A stretch of 7,575 nucleotides of DNA from Candidatus Rhabdochlamydia sp. (GTDB lineage Bacteria; Chlamydiota; Chlamydiia; Chlamydiales; Rhabdochlamydiaceae). The notes beneath the pieces are model-generated. The model was not told the DNA's origin and did no database searches. It saw nothing but the letters and a program-made list of their open reading frames with translations. Of the stretch, positions 1 through 6,390 are shown piece after piece (within the stretch, counting starts at the first letter, position 1; every line of letters begins with the position of its first letter). The stretch is from NCBI GenBank assembly GCA_030043495.1, contig JASHXO010000007.1:1-7575 (forward strand), given 5' to 3'. The translations under genes were made by a program, and so were the position numbers.

Positions 1-85
1 CTCTGTTAAAATTTAAGTTTTTCCCAACTCAACGCTTGTTTTTTAAAAAGGATTAATGTTAACTAGATGGTTTCAATCGATTTAT

Positions 86-91
86 AAGGAG
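86..91 (+). promoter_or_regulatory. Ribosome binding site of L31 gene
   Basis: AAGGAG lies six bases before the ATG at 98. It decides between this start and the upstream in-frame ATG at 56, since the conserved L31 N-terminus begins exactly at 98. Confidence 0.75.
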
Positions 92-97
92 CAGGAT

Positions 98-421
98 ATG
101 AAAAAAGAAGGGCATCCTCCATATCAAGAAGTTTTATTCGTAGATTCCGCAACTGGATTTAGATTTGTCTGTGGCAGCACACTTCAACCAAAAGAAAGAG
201 AAGTGTTCGAAGGGAAAGAATATCCAGTTTACAAAGTTCCTGTTTCATCGGCTTCCCATCCTTTCTTTACCGGCAGCAAACAATTTATCGACTCCGAAGG
301 ACGCGTCGATAAGTTCGTAAAACGCTATGCGAAAAAAGCGGAAAAAAAAGAAGAAGGCGCCAAAGAAGAAAAAGCTCCTAAAAAGACTGTTGAGAAAAAA
401 GCTAAGAAGAAACCTTCCTAA
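98..421 (+). CDS. rpmE2: 50S ribosomal protein L31, type B
   Basis: This is a large-subunit ribosomal protein of 107 residues. It opens with the L31 signature [20 protein letters not shown], followed by FVCGST, an [19 protein letters not shown] stretch typical of the type B (zinc-free) form, and [11 protein letters not shown]. There is no CxxC zinc pair. After about residue 75 the protein runs into a Lys/Glu/Ala-rich tail of roughly 30 residues, which is probably disordered and RNA-binding; as I recall, chlamydial L31 proteins carry a similar basic tail. I chose the ATG at 98 because AAGGAG lies at 86-91 with a 6-nt spacer and because family members start MKK.HP. An in-frame ATG at 56, also preceded by AAGG, would add 14 residues with no family match. 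The gene leads prfA by 6 nt, so the two are probably co-transcribed. Confidence 0.95.
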   Translation: MKKEGHPPYQEVLFVDSATGFRFVCGSTLQPKEREVFEGKEYPVYKVPVSSASHPFFTGSKQFIDSEGRVDKFVKRYAKKAEKKEEGAKEEKAPKKTVEKKAKKKPS

Positions 422-427
422 GGTCGA

Positions 428-1510
428 ATGGACGAGCAGATTCGCAAACTTCTCAAGCGATTTGAGAAGGTCGAAGAGCTATTGGGGCAAGCGGATGTGC
501 TCGCCGATCAAAAACAGTATCGGGAACTTGCCCAAGAACATTCCTATCTGTCTGAGATCAAAGAGCAATGGCAGCAGTATGAACATTTGAAAAGGCAGCT
601 GGAAGAAAACCAGCAGCTGCTAAAAACGGAAAAAGACCCTGAATTTCTCGAAATCGTCCGTCAAGAAATTCCCGCTCTTGAAGCGGAGATCGTAGCTACT
701 CACCACAGACTCGAGTCTCTTCTCATTCCACCCGATCCGCGCGACAGTCGCAACACCATTCTCGAAATCCGTGCGGGTACTGGCGGTGATGAAGCTGCTA
801 TCTTTGTTGGCGACTGTGTACGCATGTACAAACAGTACGCGGACAAAAAAGGGTGGAAATATGAGCTGCTTTCCTGTGCTGAATCAGAAATGGGCGGTTT
901 TAAAGAATATGTGATGGTCCTTTCCGGCCATAATGTCTATCGATTAATGCAGTATGAAGCAGGCACGCATCGCGTCCAACGCGTTCCCAAAACAGAAGCG
1001 CAAGGCAGAGTCCACACTTCAGCAGTCACAGTCGCTGTCCTGCTCGAACCCGATGAACAGGAAAAAGTTGTCCTAGATGAGCGCGAACTAAAAATCGATA
1101 CCTATCGCGCATCAGGAGCTGGCGGACAGCACGTCAACGTTACAGATTCTGCGATCCGCATTACGCATCTTCCTACAGGAACTGTTGTGACATGCCAAGA
1201 AGAGCGCAGCCAGCATAAAAACAAAGAAAAAGCTATGCGTTTGCTCAGCGCCAAACTCGCTGAAGAAAAACGCCTCAAGGCCGAACGAGAAATGGCGACT
1301 TTACGTTCTACTCAAGTAGGAACTGGGGATCGGTCCGAGCGCATCCGTACTTATAATTTCCCCCAGAATCGCGTTACGGACCATCGCATCGACCTTACCC
1401 TTTACAAGCTTAATTTTGTTATGGATGGCGACCTCGACGAAATCACTGAATCTCTTGTCTCCTATTTTCACAAGGAAAAACTCGCTTCTCTTAGTGAGGG
1501 GAGTAACTAA
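428..1510 (+). CDS. prfA: Peptide chain release factor 1 (RF1)
   Basis: RF1 recognises UAA and UAG in the ribosomal A site and triggers peptidyl-tRNA hydrolysis. The 360 residues are full family length. The first 100 or so are Glu/Lys/Gln-rich helix (domain 1). [10 protein letters not shown] follows at about 117-126, then the codon-reading tripeptide in PxT form, PKT (187-189). The catalytic loop [11 protein letters not shown] has the GGQ at 232-234, and [12 protein letters not shown] follows it. The PxT motif rather than SPF marks this as RF1 and not RF2. The ATG is 6 nt after the L31 stop, and the Shine-Dalgarno TAAGG (419-423) contains that stop codon, which suggests translational coupling. 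prmC, whose product methylates Gln234, is the next gene, so enzyme and substrate are adjacent as in many bacteria. Confidence 0.98.
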   Translation: MDEQIRKLLKRFEKVEELLGQADVLADQKQYRELAQEHSYLSEIKEQWQQYEHLKRQLEENQQLLKTEKDPEFLEIVRQEIPALEAEIVATHHRLESLLIPPDPRDSRNTILEIRAGTGGDEAAIFVGDCVRMYKQYADKKGWKYELLSCAESEMGGFKEYVMVLSGHNVYRLMQYEAGTHRVQRVPKTEAQGRVHTSAVTVAVLLEPDEQEKVVLDERELKIDTYRASGAGGQHVNVTDSAIRITHLPTGTVVTCQEERSQHKNKEKAMRLLSAKLAEEKRLKAEREMATLRSTQVGTGDRSERIRTYNFPQNRVTDHRIDLTLYKLNFVMDGDLDEITESLVSYFHKEKLASLSEGSN

Positions 1511-1557
1511 AAATTGTACCCCTTGGCGAGAGTCCTTTGAGTAATTATGAGGTTATC

Positions 1558-2406
1558 ATGAAACCTTTAGGCGAGATTCTTACAATTCCTGCCAACTTCT
1601 TGAAAGAAAAAAAGTGTCCGCGTTTTCGTCGGGACGCAGAAGAGTTGATTGCTCATGTTTTGAAGCTCAAACGTCTCGATCTCTATCTGCAGTTCGATCG
1701 GCCTGTTCAAGAAGCAGAGCTCGAGGCTCTGCGCGTTTTGCTTAAGCGGGCAGCCAAAGCGGAGCCCGTCGAGTATATCATCGGTGAAATTGTTTTTTAT
1801 CAGTGCCAACTTTCCGTGGGCCCAGGCGTCTTAATTCCTCGACCAGAAACGGAGATCTTGGTCGATCAGGCTTGCCGCATGCTCTGTGCAAAAGATTTTC
1901 ATCAAAAAACTGCTTGGGACCTTTGCACGGGATCGGGGTGTATCGGGATCGCTGTCAAAAAAACATATCCTGATTTGATCGTCAGCCTGTCCGACATCTC
2001 GGTAAAGGCCCTGGAAATCGCAGCTATGAATGGACACAGAAACAATGTTCAGGTGGAACTTTTACAAGGCGATTTAATGGCTCCATTTGATGGCCGCAAG
2101 GCCGATATCGTTTTTTGTAATCCGCCTTATATTCCTTCTAAAGATTTTTTAACATTAGACTCTTCGGTTAAGGATTTTGAACCCCGAGAAGCTTTGATCG
2201 GAGGAGAGGATGGCCTGTCTTTTTATCGGAGGCTAGAAAATGAGCTTCCTTCCTATTTACATCCCAAAGCGAAAATATTTTTTGAAATCGGTGCTGGGCA
2301 GGGAGAATCCATTCTAAATATATTCTCTGGAAGGGGCTGGAAAAATAGACGCCTGGAAAAGGATTGGTCTGGGCATGATCGCTTCTTTTTCCTTGAATTT
2401 GAATAA
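1558..2406 (+). CDS. prmC: Release factor glutamine methyltransferase PrmC (HemK)
   Basis: This is a cytoplasmic SAM-dependent N5-glutamine methyltransferase acting on the GGQ glutamine of RF1 and RF2. The protein has 282 residues. The N-terminal helical substrate-binding domain includes AEELIAHVL and RLDLYLQFDRP (about 40-49). IPRPETE is at 93-99. The SAM-binding motif I is DLCTGSGCIGIA (121-132), with Cys in place of the commoner first Gly. The catalytic NPPY is at 188-191, followed by FEPREALIGGEDGL, and the protein ends DWSGHDRFFFLEFE. I prefer ATG 1558: GAGG (1549-1552) precedes it by 5 nt and MKPLGEIL aligns with the family start. A TTG at 1537 would add seven residues and is possible. 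The gene lies 47 nt after prfA and probably shares its transcript. Confidence 0.96.
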   Translation: MKPLGEILTIPANFLKEKKCPRFRRDAEELIAHVLKLKRLDLYLQFDRPVQEAELEALRVLLKRAAKAEPVEYIIGEIVFYQCQLSVGPGVLIPRPETEILVDQACRMLCAKDFHQKTAWDLCTGSGCIGIAVKKTYPDLIVSLSDISVKALEIAAMNGHRNNVQVELLQGDLMAPFDGRKADIVFCNPPYIPSKDFLTLDSSVKDFEPREALIGGEDGLSFYRRLENELPSYLHPKAKIFFEIGAGQGESILNIFSGRGWKNRRLEKDWSGHDRFFFLEFE

Positions 2407-2426
2407 GTTTCTCTCTATGCTATAAA
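2398..2426 (+). promoter_or_regulatory. Possible promoter for the ffh operon
   Basis: TTTGAA at 2398-2403 is followed, 17 nt later, by an extended -10 of the form TGC-TATAAA (-10 hexamer 2421-2426). It lies at the end of prmC and would give a leader of about 60 nt before ffh. The -35 is weak, so the call rests mainly on the extended -10. A second candidate lies closer to ffh, with TTGATA (2459-2464) or TTGTTG (2456-2461) as -35 and TAAAAT (2480-2485) as -10, spacers 15 or 18. No terminator is visible between prmC and ffh, so read-through from upstream is also possible. Confidence 0.35.
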
Positions 2427-2494
2427 GTCACAATTTTTAGAGTAAGAATAACATTTTGTTGATACATTCTCTCGACAAGTAAAATATTGGTTCT

Positions 2495-3844
2495 ATGTTT
2501 GGTTCACTCTCAGAAAAATTCCAACAGATGTTTTCCGGACTGATGCAGAAAAAGACCCTCACCGAAGACAACATTTCCGATGCTGTCCGGCAGGTGCGCC
2601 TTGCGTTGCTAGATGCTGATGTGAACTATTCTGTTGCCAGCAACTTTGTCAAATGCGTTAAAGAAAAAGCCATTGGCGATGCCGTCATCAAATCCGTCTC
2701 GCCTGGACAGCAGTTCACTAAGCTTATCCACGAAGAGCTCGTCGCTTTGATGGGGGTTGAAGAGTCTCCAGTGGAATTCAAAGGCAAGCCCAATGTCATT
2801 CTCCTCTGTGGGCTGCAAGGATCGGGAAAAACGACGCATTGTGCAAAACTCGCAGCTTACCTGCAGAAAAAATATCCTAGCAAACGCACTCTTCTCGCCG
2901 CCTGCGATTTACAACGCCCAGCTGCTGTCGAACAACTCAAAAAATTAGCTTCTCAAATTGATGTGCCTGTCTTTTCCATTGAAGGAGAGAAGAATCCAAT
3001 CCGCGTGGCAAAAGAAGCGATGCAAAAAGCGAAAACTGAAGGCTTTGATACATTGATCGTCGATACGGCAGGGCGTCTTGCCATTGATGAAGAACTGATG
3101 GAGCAACTCAAAGAGATCAAAGCCGTTGTTCAGCCTCATGAGATCCTCTTCGTTGCCAGTGCCGCAACGGGACAGGACGCTGTGAAAACAGCAGTTGAAT
3201 TTGACAAGCGCGTCCAAATCTCTGGCACAATCTTGACCATGCTCGATGGAAACGCAAGAGCCGGCGCCGCCATCTCGATTCGCGAAGTGACGAATAAGCC
3301 TCTTAAATTTGAAGGAATCGGCGAGAAAATTGGCGATTTGCAGCCATTTAATCCCCATTCAATGGCCGATCGGATCTTGGGCATGGGAGATGTGATCAAT
3401 CTCGTTCGCAAAGCGCAAGAAAACATCGACGAAGAAGAAAGCAAAGCTCTCGAGAAGAAGATTCTTAAAGCTGCCTTCACTTATGATGATTACTTGAAGC
3501 AGATGGCCATGGTCAAGCGGATGGGATCTTTCAAAAGCTTGTTGAAAATGCTACCCGGCATGTCTGGGATCGGCGAAAGGGATTTCGATGAGAAGGAATT
3601 CAACAAGATCGAGGCCATGATCACCTCGATGACCATGCAGGAAAGAACGGAAAAAGTCGAACTCATCCCTAGCCGGCGTCGACGTATTGCTGCAGGCAGT
3701 GGAACCACGATCGACGATATCAACAAAATGGTAAAAGGATTTAAAAAGCTAAAGCAATTTTGCAAAGAGATGCCTAGCTTAAAGAATCAAATGAAAAAGG
3801 GTAACAAGGATCCATTCGGCGGAAAAATACCGTGGGATTTTTAA
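2495..3844 (+). CDS. ffh: Signal recognition particle GTPase Ffh (SRP54)
   Basis: Ffh is the protein subunit of the bacterial SRP. It binds 4.5S RNA and hydrophobic signal sequences and docks with FtsY. The protein has 449 residues. The N domain is residues 1 to about 85 (LTEDNISDAVRQVRLALLDADV). The G domain has G1 GLQGSGKTT (106-114), G2 DLQRPAAVEQL, G3 DTAGR (190-194) and a G4 reading TMLD (248-251), followed by GNARAG. The M domain is Met-rich (about 330-360) and carries the RNA-binding SRRRRIAAGSGT segment. G4 normally reads TKxD followed by GDARGG, so the Lys and two following positions are altered, and ATGQDA replaces AMTGQDA. The nucleotide-base-contacting Asp251 is kept. No Shine-Dalgarno is visible before the ATG. 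rpsP follows 31 nt downstream. Confidence 0.97.
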   Translation: MFGSLSEKFQQMFSGLMQKKTLTEDNISDAVRQVRLALLDADVNYSVASNFVKCVKEKAIGDAVIKSVSPGQQFTKLIHEELVALMGVEESPVEFKGKPNVILLCGLQGSGKTTHCAKLAAYLQKKYPSKRTLLAACDLQRPAAVEQLKKLASQIDVPVFSIEGEKNPIRVAKEAMQKAKTEGFDTLIVDTAGRLAIDEELMEQLKEIKAVVQPHEILFVASAATGQDAVKTAVEFDKRVQISGTILTMLDGNARAGAAISIREVTNKPLKFEGIGEKIGDLQPFNPHSMADRILGMGDVINLVRKAQENIDEEESKALEKKILKAAFTYDDYLKQMAMVKRMGSFKSLLKMLPGMSGIGERDFDEKEFNKIEAMITSMTMQERTEKVELIPSRRRRIAAGSGTTIDDINKMVKGFKKLKQFCKEMPSLKNQMKKGNKDPFGGKIPWDF

Positions 3845-3875
3845 AATTTATTAGAAAAACGGAGAAACTTCATTT

Positions 3876-4202
3876 ATGGCGTTAAAAATTCGCTTACGAC
3901 AACAAGGGCGCACAAATCGACAGACATATCGTCTTATCGTTACCGACATTCGCAATCCGCGTGACGGCAAATACCTCGAAATGATCGGCTGGTACAATCC
4001 TTTTAGCACGACAAAAGACGCTCAAGTGGATATTGAACGCATCAATTATTGGGTTGGACAAGGAGCGGAAATCACTCCAAATGCTCAAACTCTCCTCGCT
4101 CGAGTAGCTCCTGGATTGATGAAAGAGATCCGGGCAAAAGAACATGCGCGCCGCGTGAAAAAGACGATGAAGCGCAGAAAAGCAAAAAAAGCTGCGAAAT
4201 AA
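3876..4202 (+). CDS. rpsP: 30S ribosomal protein S16
   Basis: S16 is a small-subunit protein that stabilises 16S rRNA folding. The protein has 108 residues. It starts with the family signature MALKIRLRQQGRTNRQTYRLIVTD, continues with RDGKYLEMIGWYNPF, and has the helix ERINYWVGQGAEITPNAQTLL. The C-terminal tail (after about residue 88) is strongly basic and Lys/Arg/Ala-rich. GGAGA at 3861-3865 is the likely Shine-Dalgarno, with a rather long spacer of 10 nt. The gene lies between ffh and trmD, as in Chlamydia. In most bacteria rimM sits between rpsP and trmD, and it is missing here: only 8 nt separate the two genes. Confidence 0.98.
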   Translation: MALKIRLRQQGRTNRQTYRLIVTDIRNPRDGKYLEMIGWYNPFSTTKDAQVDIERINYWVGQGAEITPNAQTLLARVAPGLMKEIRAKEHARRVKKTMKRRKAKKAAK

Positions 4203-4210
4203 TTTTTTAG

Positions 4211-4906
4211 ATGAACATCGATATCCTTTCTCTTTTCCCTGAATATTTTGAAGGCCCCTTCAAAGTCAGCATAATTAAGAGGGCAATAGAGAAAGGATTG
4301 ATCGATATTCGTTTGACGAACATTCGTGATTTTGGAGAAGGTAAGCATCGCAAAGTCGATGACCGACCCTATGGTGGCGGACCTGGAATGGTCCTGATGC
4401 CTGGACCTGTTACCCAGGCGATCCGCAGTGTGAAAAAAGACAATTCCCATGTTGTTTATCTTTCTCCGCAAGGAAAGTTGCTCAATGCCAAAATGGCTTC
4501 AAGATTAGCGAAGCTGCCCCATCTGGTCCTTGTTTGCGGGCATTATGAAGGGCTTGATGAAAGAGTGATCGAACAAGAGATCGATGAGGAGATCAGCATT
4601 GGCGATTACGTATTGACCAACGGATGCTTGGCGTCGATAGTTTTAGTCGATGCGATGGTACGGTTCATCCCTGGCGTGTTAGGCCACGAAGAGGCCAGCC
4701 AGCATGAATCGTTCCAGAAAGGAATATTAGAAGGACCTTCCTATACGCGCCCAGAAATGTTCGAAGGATTGGAGGTCCCAGAAGTGTTAAAAAGAGGCCA
4801 TCACGCTGATATTGAAAAATGGCGCATGCAAAAAGGACTTGAGAAAACTCAGCGTGTGCGGCCCGAACTGGTTATAAATGATCAAAAAATGAGGATAGAA
4901 ACATGA
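4211..4906 (+). CDS. trmD: tRNA (guanine-N1)-methyltransferase TrmD
   Basis: TrmD methylates G37 next to the anticodon of tRNAs for Leu, Pro and Arg, preventing +1 frameshifting. It is a SPOUT-family trefoil-knot dimer. The protein has 231 residues, slightly short of the usual 240-255. DILSLFPEYF, the VDDRPYGGGPGMV loop (49-61), YLSPQG (83-88) and CGHYEGLDERV (109-119) are all present. The knot segment is EISIGDYVLTNGCLASIVLVDAMVRFIPGVLG. Compared with E. coli TrmD, Gly140 is replaced by Asn137 and the catalytic Asp169 by Glu166 (HESF where DSF is expected); Arg154 is kept as Arg151. I recall Chlamydia TrmD having a further C-terminal domain, which is absent here. No Shine-Dalgarno is visible, so initiation may be coupled to rpsP. 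The stop overlaps the rplS start (ATGA). Confidence 0.96.
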   Translation: MNIDILSLFPEYFEGPFKVSIIKRAIEKGLIDIRLTNIRDFGEGKHRKVDDRPYGGGPGMVLMPGPVTQAIRSVKKDNSHVVYLSPQGKLLNAKMASRLAKLPHLVLVCGHYEGLDERVIEQEIDEEISIGDYVLTNGCLASIVLVDAMVRFIPGVLGHEEASQHESFQKGILEGPSYTRPEMFEGLEVPEVLKRGHHADIEKWRMQKGLEKTQRVRPELVINDQKMRIET

Positions 4907-5310
4907 AACAGTGTCAAGTGATTCAGGAAATTGAAGCACAGCAGCTCAAAAATAATATTCCTGAGTTCCATGTCGGGGATACGATTAGCATTCACCAGCG
5001 GATCATAGAAGGAGACAAAGAGCGCATTCAGATCTTTACAGGCACAGTCATTGCCCGCCGTGGCGGTGGTCTCTCTGAAATAATCTCTCTCTATCGTTTT
5101 TCTTATGGTGCCGGTATCGAGAGAGTCTATCTGCTCCATAGTCCAAAAATTGCAAAAATCGAAGTCGTCAGAACAGGAAAAGTCCGCAAGAGCAAGCTCT
5201 ATTATCTAAGAGGAACCTCAGGAAAAGCCTCCAAAGTTCAAGAGCACATTGGCTTTGCCAAAGAAGCTGCTGGAAACAGCGAAACTGCTGAAAATCAGCC
5301 AGCGACATAA
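4903..5310 (+). CDS. rplS: 50S ribosomal protein L19
   Basis: L19 lies at the interface between the ribosomal subunits. The protein has 135 residues. The core motifs are FHVGDTISIHQRIIEGDKERIQIFTGTVIARRGGG, then the YRFSYGAGIERVYLLHSPKIAKIEVVRTGKVRKSKLYYLRG block. The family usually has SYGVGVER at the central motif, so this copy is slightly divergent. A tail of about 25 residues after KLYYLRGTSGKA (Ala, Glu, Asn, Gln-rich) goes beyond the usual 115 or so residues. The ATG overlaps the trmD stop by four bases, and GAGG at 4891-4894 with an 8-nt spacer is a good Shine-Dalgarno, so translation is probably coupled. A likely terminator follows. Confidence 0.98.
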   Translation: MKQCQVIQEIEAQQLKNNIPEFHVGDTISIHQRIIEGDKERIQIFTGTVIARRGGGLSEIISLYRFSYGAGIERVYLLHSPKIAKIEVVRTGKVRKSKLYYLRGTSGKASKVQEHIGFAKEAAGNSETAENQPAT

Positions 5311-5338
5311 TCAAACTTCAATTGATAAAATTCAGTTT

Positions 5339-5372
5339 AGGCTACCGGGTTCACTCTTCGATAGCCTCTTTT
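5339..5372 (+). terminator. Probable intrinsic terminator after rplS
   Basis: AGGCTA (5339-5344) pairs with TAGCCT (5362-5367). After one mismatch the stem continues with CG:CG (5346-5347 with 5359-5360), giving a loop of about 11 nt. The stem is followed by a C and then TTTT (5369-5372). It lies between the rplS stop and the rnhB start, where the ribosomal operon would be expected to end. The T tract is short and the stem has a mismatch, so termination may be partial and rnhB may be read through. Confidence 0.55.
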
Positions 5373-5385
5373 AATTCAGGTTTTT

Positions 5386-6072
5386 ATGCAACAGGCGCTC
5401 TCCCCGCAAGAATGTAAGCGGTTAGAATCGATGATGATTTGGGAGCGCAATGCTCGAAAACGCGGCTTCAAACTCATCGCGGGGGTCGACGAAGCAGGAA
5501 GAGGTCCTCTTGCGGGACCAGTCGTTGCTGCAGCCTGTATTCTTCCAGAAGGGACGCTCATCGAAAGGATCGACGACAGCAAAAAGCTGCTTCCTTCTGA
5601 ACGATTTCAAATTTTTCAAAAAATTCTCGCTCTCGCTGACGTCGATTATGGAATTGGCATTGTCGATGCCTTGATCATCGATCAGATCAACATCCTTCAA
5701 GCGACGTTTCAGGCGATGCTCATCGCCATCTCCCGCCTCAATCAACAGCCCGATTACATTCTCGTCGATGGAAACAAGATGCCGTCTGCGCGCATTCCCG
5801 GACAGGCCATTGTCCAAGGCGATAGCCTCTCGCAATCAATTGCAGCCGCTTCGATCATCGCTAAAGAGACGCGAGATCAAATCATGCGCGCCTTCGATGA
5901 GCAGTGGCCGCAATATCGTTTTTCTTCCCATAAAGGTTACGCAACGGAAGAGCACCTGCTCGCTATTCAAAAACACGGCTCATGCCCAATCCATCGGATG
6001 AGTTTCGACCCATTAAAATCGCTTTATAAAAAAGAACATCAACTGGAGTTGTTTAAAGAAGGGACTTTATAA
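5386..6072 (+). CDS. rnhB: Ribonuclease HII
   Basis: RNase HII cuts the RNA strand of RNA-DNA hybrids and removes single ribonucleotides from DNA, using two metal ions. The protein has 228 residues. The catalytic quartet matches E. coli D16/E17/D108/D126: Asp35 and Glu36 in GVDEAGRGPLAGPVVAAA, Asp128 in ILVDGN, and Asp146 in VQGDSLSQ. DDSKKL (63-68), NILQATFQAM and AAASIIAKETRD support the call, as does SSHKGYATEEHL near the C-terminus. The start is supported by only a weak AGG (5378-5380); the tandem Met at 16-17 is an alternative that would still keep the catalytic core. The gene follows L19, as in Chlamydia. Its stop codon overlaps the lost start of the SDR pseudogene downstream. Confidence 0.97.
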   Translation: MQQALSPQECKRLESMMIWERNARKRGFKLIAGVDEAGRGPLAGPVVAAACILPEGTLIERIDDSKKLLPSERFQIFQKILALADVDYGIGIVDALIIDQINILQATFQAMLIAISRLNQQPDYILVDGNKMPSARIPGQAIVQGDSLSQSIAAASIIAKETRDQIMRAFDEQWPQYRFSSHKGYATEEHLLAIQKHGSCPIHRMSFDPLKSLYKKEHQLELFKEGTL

Positions 6073-6261
6073 AATTAGCAGGAAAAAAAGCGATTATCAC
6101 TGGCGCGAACCGCAGTATTTAGCCGCGCGATTGCGGTTGCTTTTGCTCGTGAAGGTGCAGATGTATTTATCAGTATCTCTTCGACTTCTGCCAGTCGGCC
6201 TTATCCTAACCGCACTGCTTTTTCCACTTCTAAAGCTGCGCTCAACATGCTACCCATATGA
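6069..6261 (+). pseudogene. Remnant of a short-chain dehydrogenase/reductase gene
   Basis: Two reading frames together give a collapsed NAD(P)-dependent SDR. In the first (6072-6119) the residues are KLAGKKAIITGANRSI, the Rossmann strand 1 and start of the glycine motif, ending at TAG 6120-6122. Shifting by one base at 6121 continues as SRAIAVAFAREGADVFIS. This runs without a break into ISSTSASRPYPNRTAFSTSKAALNML and then stops (TGA 6259-6261). An intact SDR has about 90 residues between the VFIS-like strand 2 and the ISS strand before the active site. Those are gone, and the roughly 80-100 C-terminal residues are gone too. The first two of the nucleotide-binding glycines are Ser, and the catalytic Tyr of YxxSK is Phe. 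The start position reads ATA (6069-6071). No function is expected. The subfamily cannot be told from what is left. Confidence 0.85.
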
Positions 6262-6334
6262 GTATTGATGGTGCCAAGCACTTTCATTTTTACTCTAATT
6301 TCAAAAAAACGGAACTTTAAATAAGTTAGAGATC
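6262..6334. other. Non-coding spacer between SDR remnant and yicC promoter
   Basis: This AT-rich stretch has no recognisable gene, hairpin or RNA gene. The SDR similarity ends at about 6252, and I see nothing that continues it. Together with the pseudogene and the promoter it fills the 318-nt gap between rnhB and yicC. Confidence 0.5.
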
Positions 6335-6363
6335 TTGACACAAGGAATTTTATTAATTATAAG
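6335..6363 (+). promoter_or_regulatory. Promoter of yicC
   Basis: A perfect -35 TTGACA (6335-6340) is followed by a 17-nt spacer and TATAAG (6358-6363), five of six matches to the -10 consensus. This is the best sigma-70-type (chlamydial sigma-66) promoter in the window. Transcription would start near 6370, leaving a leader of about 20 nt with the Shine-Dalgarno of yicC. Having its own promoter separates yicC from the decayed SDR gene upstream. Confidence 0.75.
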
Positions 6364-6390
6364 TTTTGTAATTTCTTTAGAGGATTTTCG

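Noticed and set aside
1..55. Promoter for the rpmE-prfA-prmC cluster
   Set aside because: The AT-rich stretch has no pair of hexamers with acceptable spacing; the promoter may lie before the window.
56..97. Upstream in-frame ATG that would lengthen L31 by 14 residues
   Set aside because: The conserved family N-terminus and a better spaced AAGGAG fit ATG 98; the extra residues match nothing known in L31.
986..994. PKT instead of PAT or PVT in the RF1 stop-codon-reading motif
   Set aside because: Only the first and third residues are strict in RF1 (PxT), and variation in the middle residue is ordinary.
1496..1524. Possible hairpin over the prfA stop (GAGGGG with CCCCTT)
   Set aside because: The loop is long, the stem is short and no T tract follows, so it does not support a terminator.
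2945..3358. Long antisense open frames inside ffh, and a similar one (5422-5835) inside rnhB
   Set aside because: These are shadows of well-supported genes on the other strand, with no ribosome site or family motif.
5303..5331. Promoter for rnhB (TAAAAT at 5326-5331)
   Set aside because: The -35 counterpart is poor (CGACAT), and the site lies before the putative terminator, so a transcript from it would meet the stem-loop.
6201..6287. Small - strand frame of 28 codons (starts MKVLGTINTHM)
   Set aside because: It reads antisense through the clear SDR remnant, has no convincing ribosome site and matches no family I recognise.
6258..6320. Small + strand frame of 20 codons after the SDR remnant
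   Set aside because: It has no Shine-Dalgarno and no recognisable motif, and its start overlaps the pseudogene end; a chance frame.
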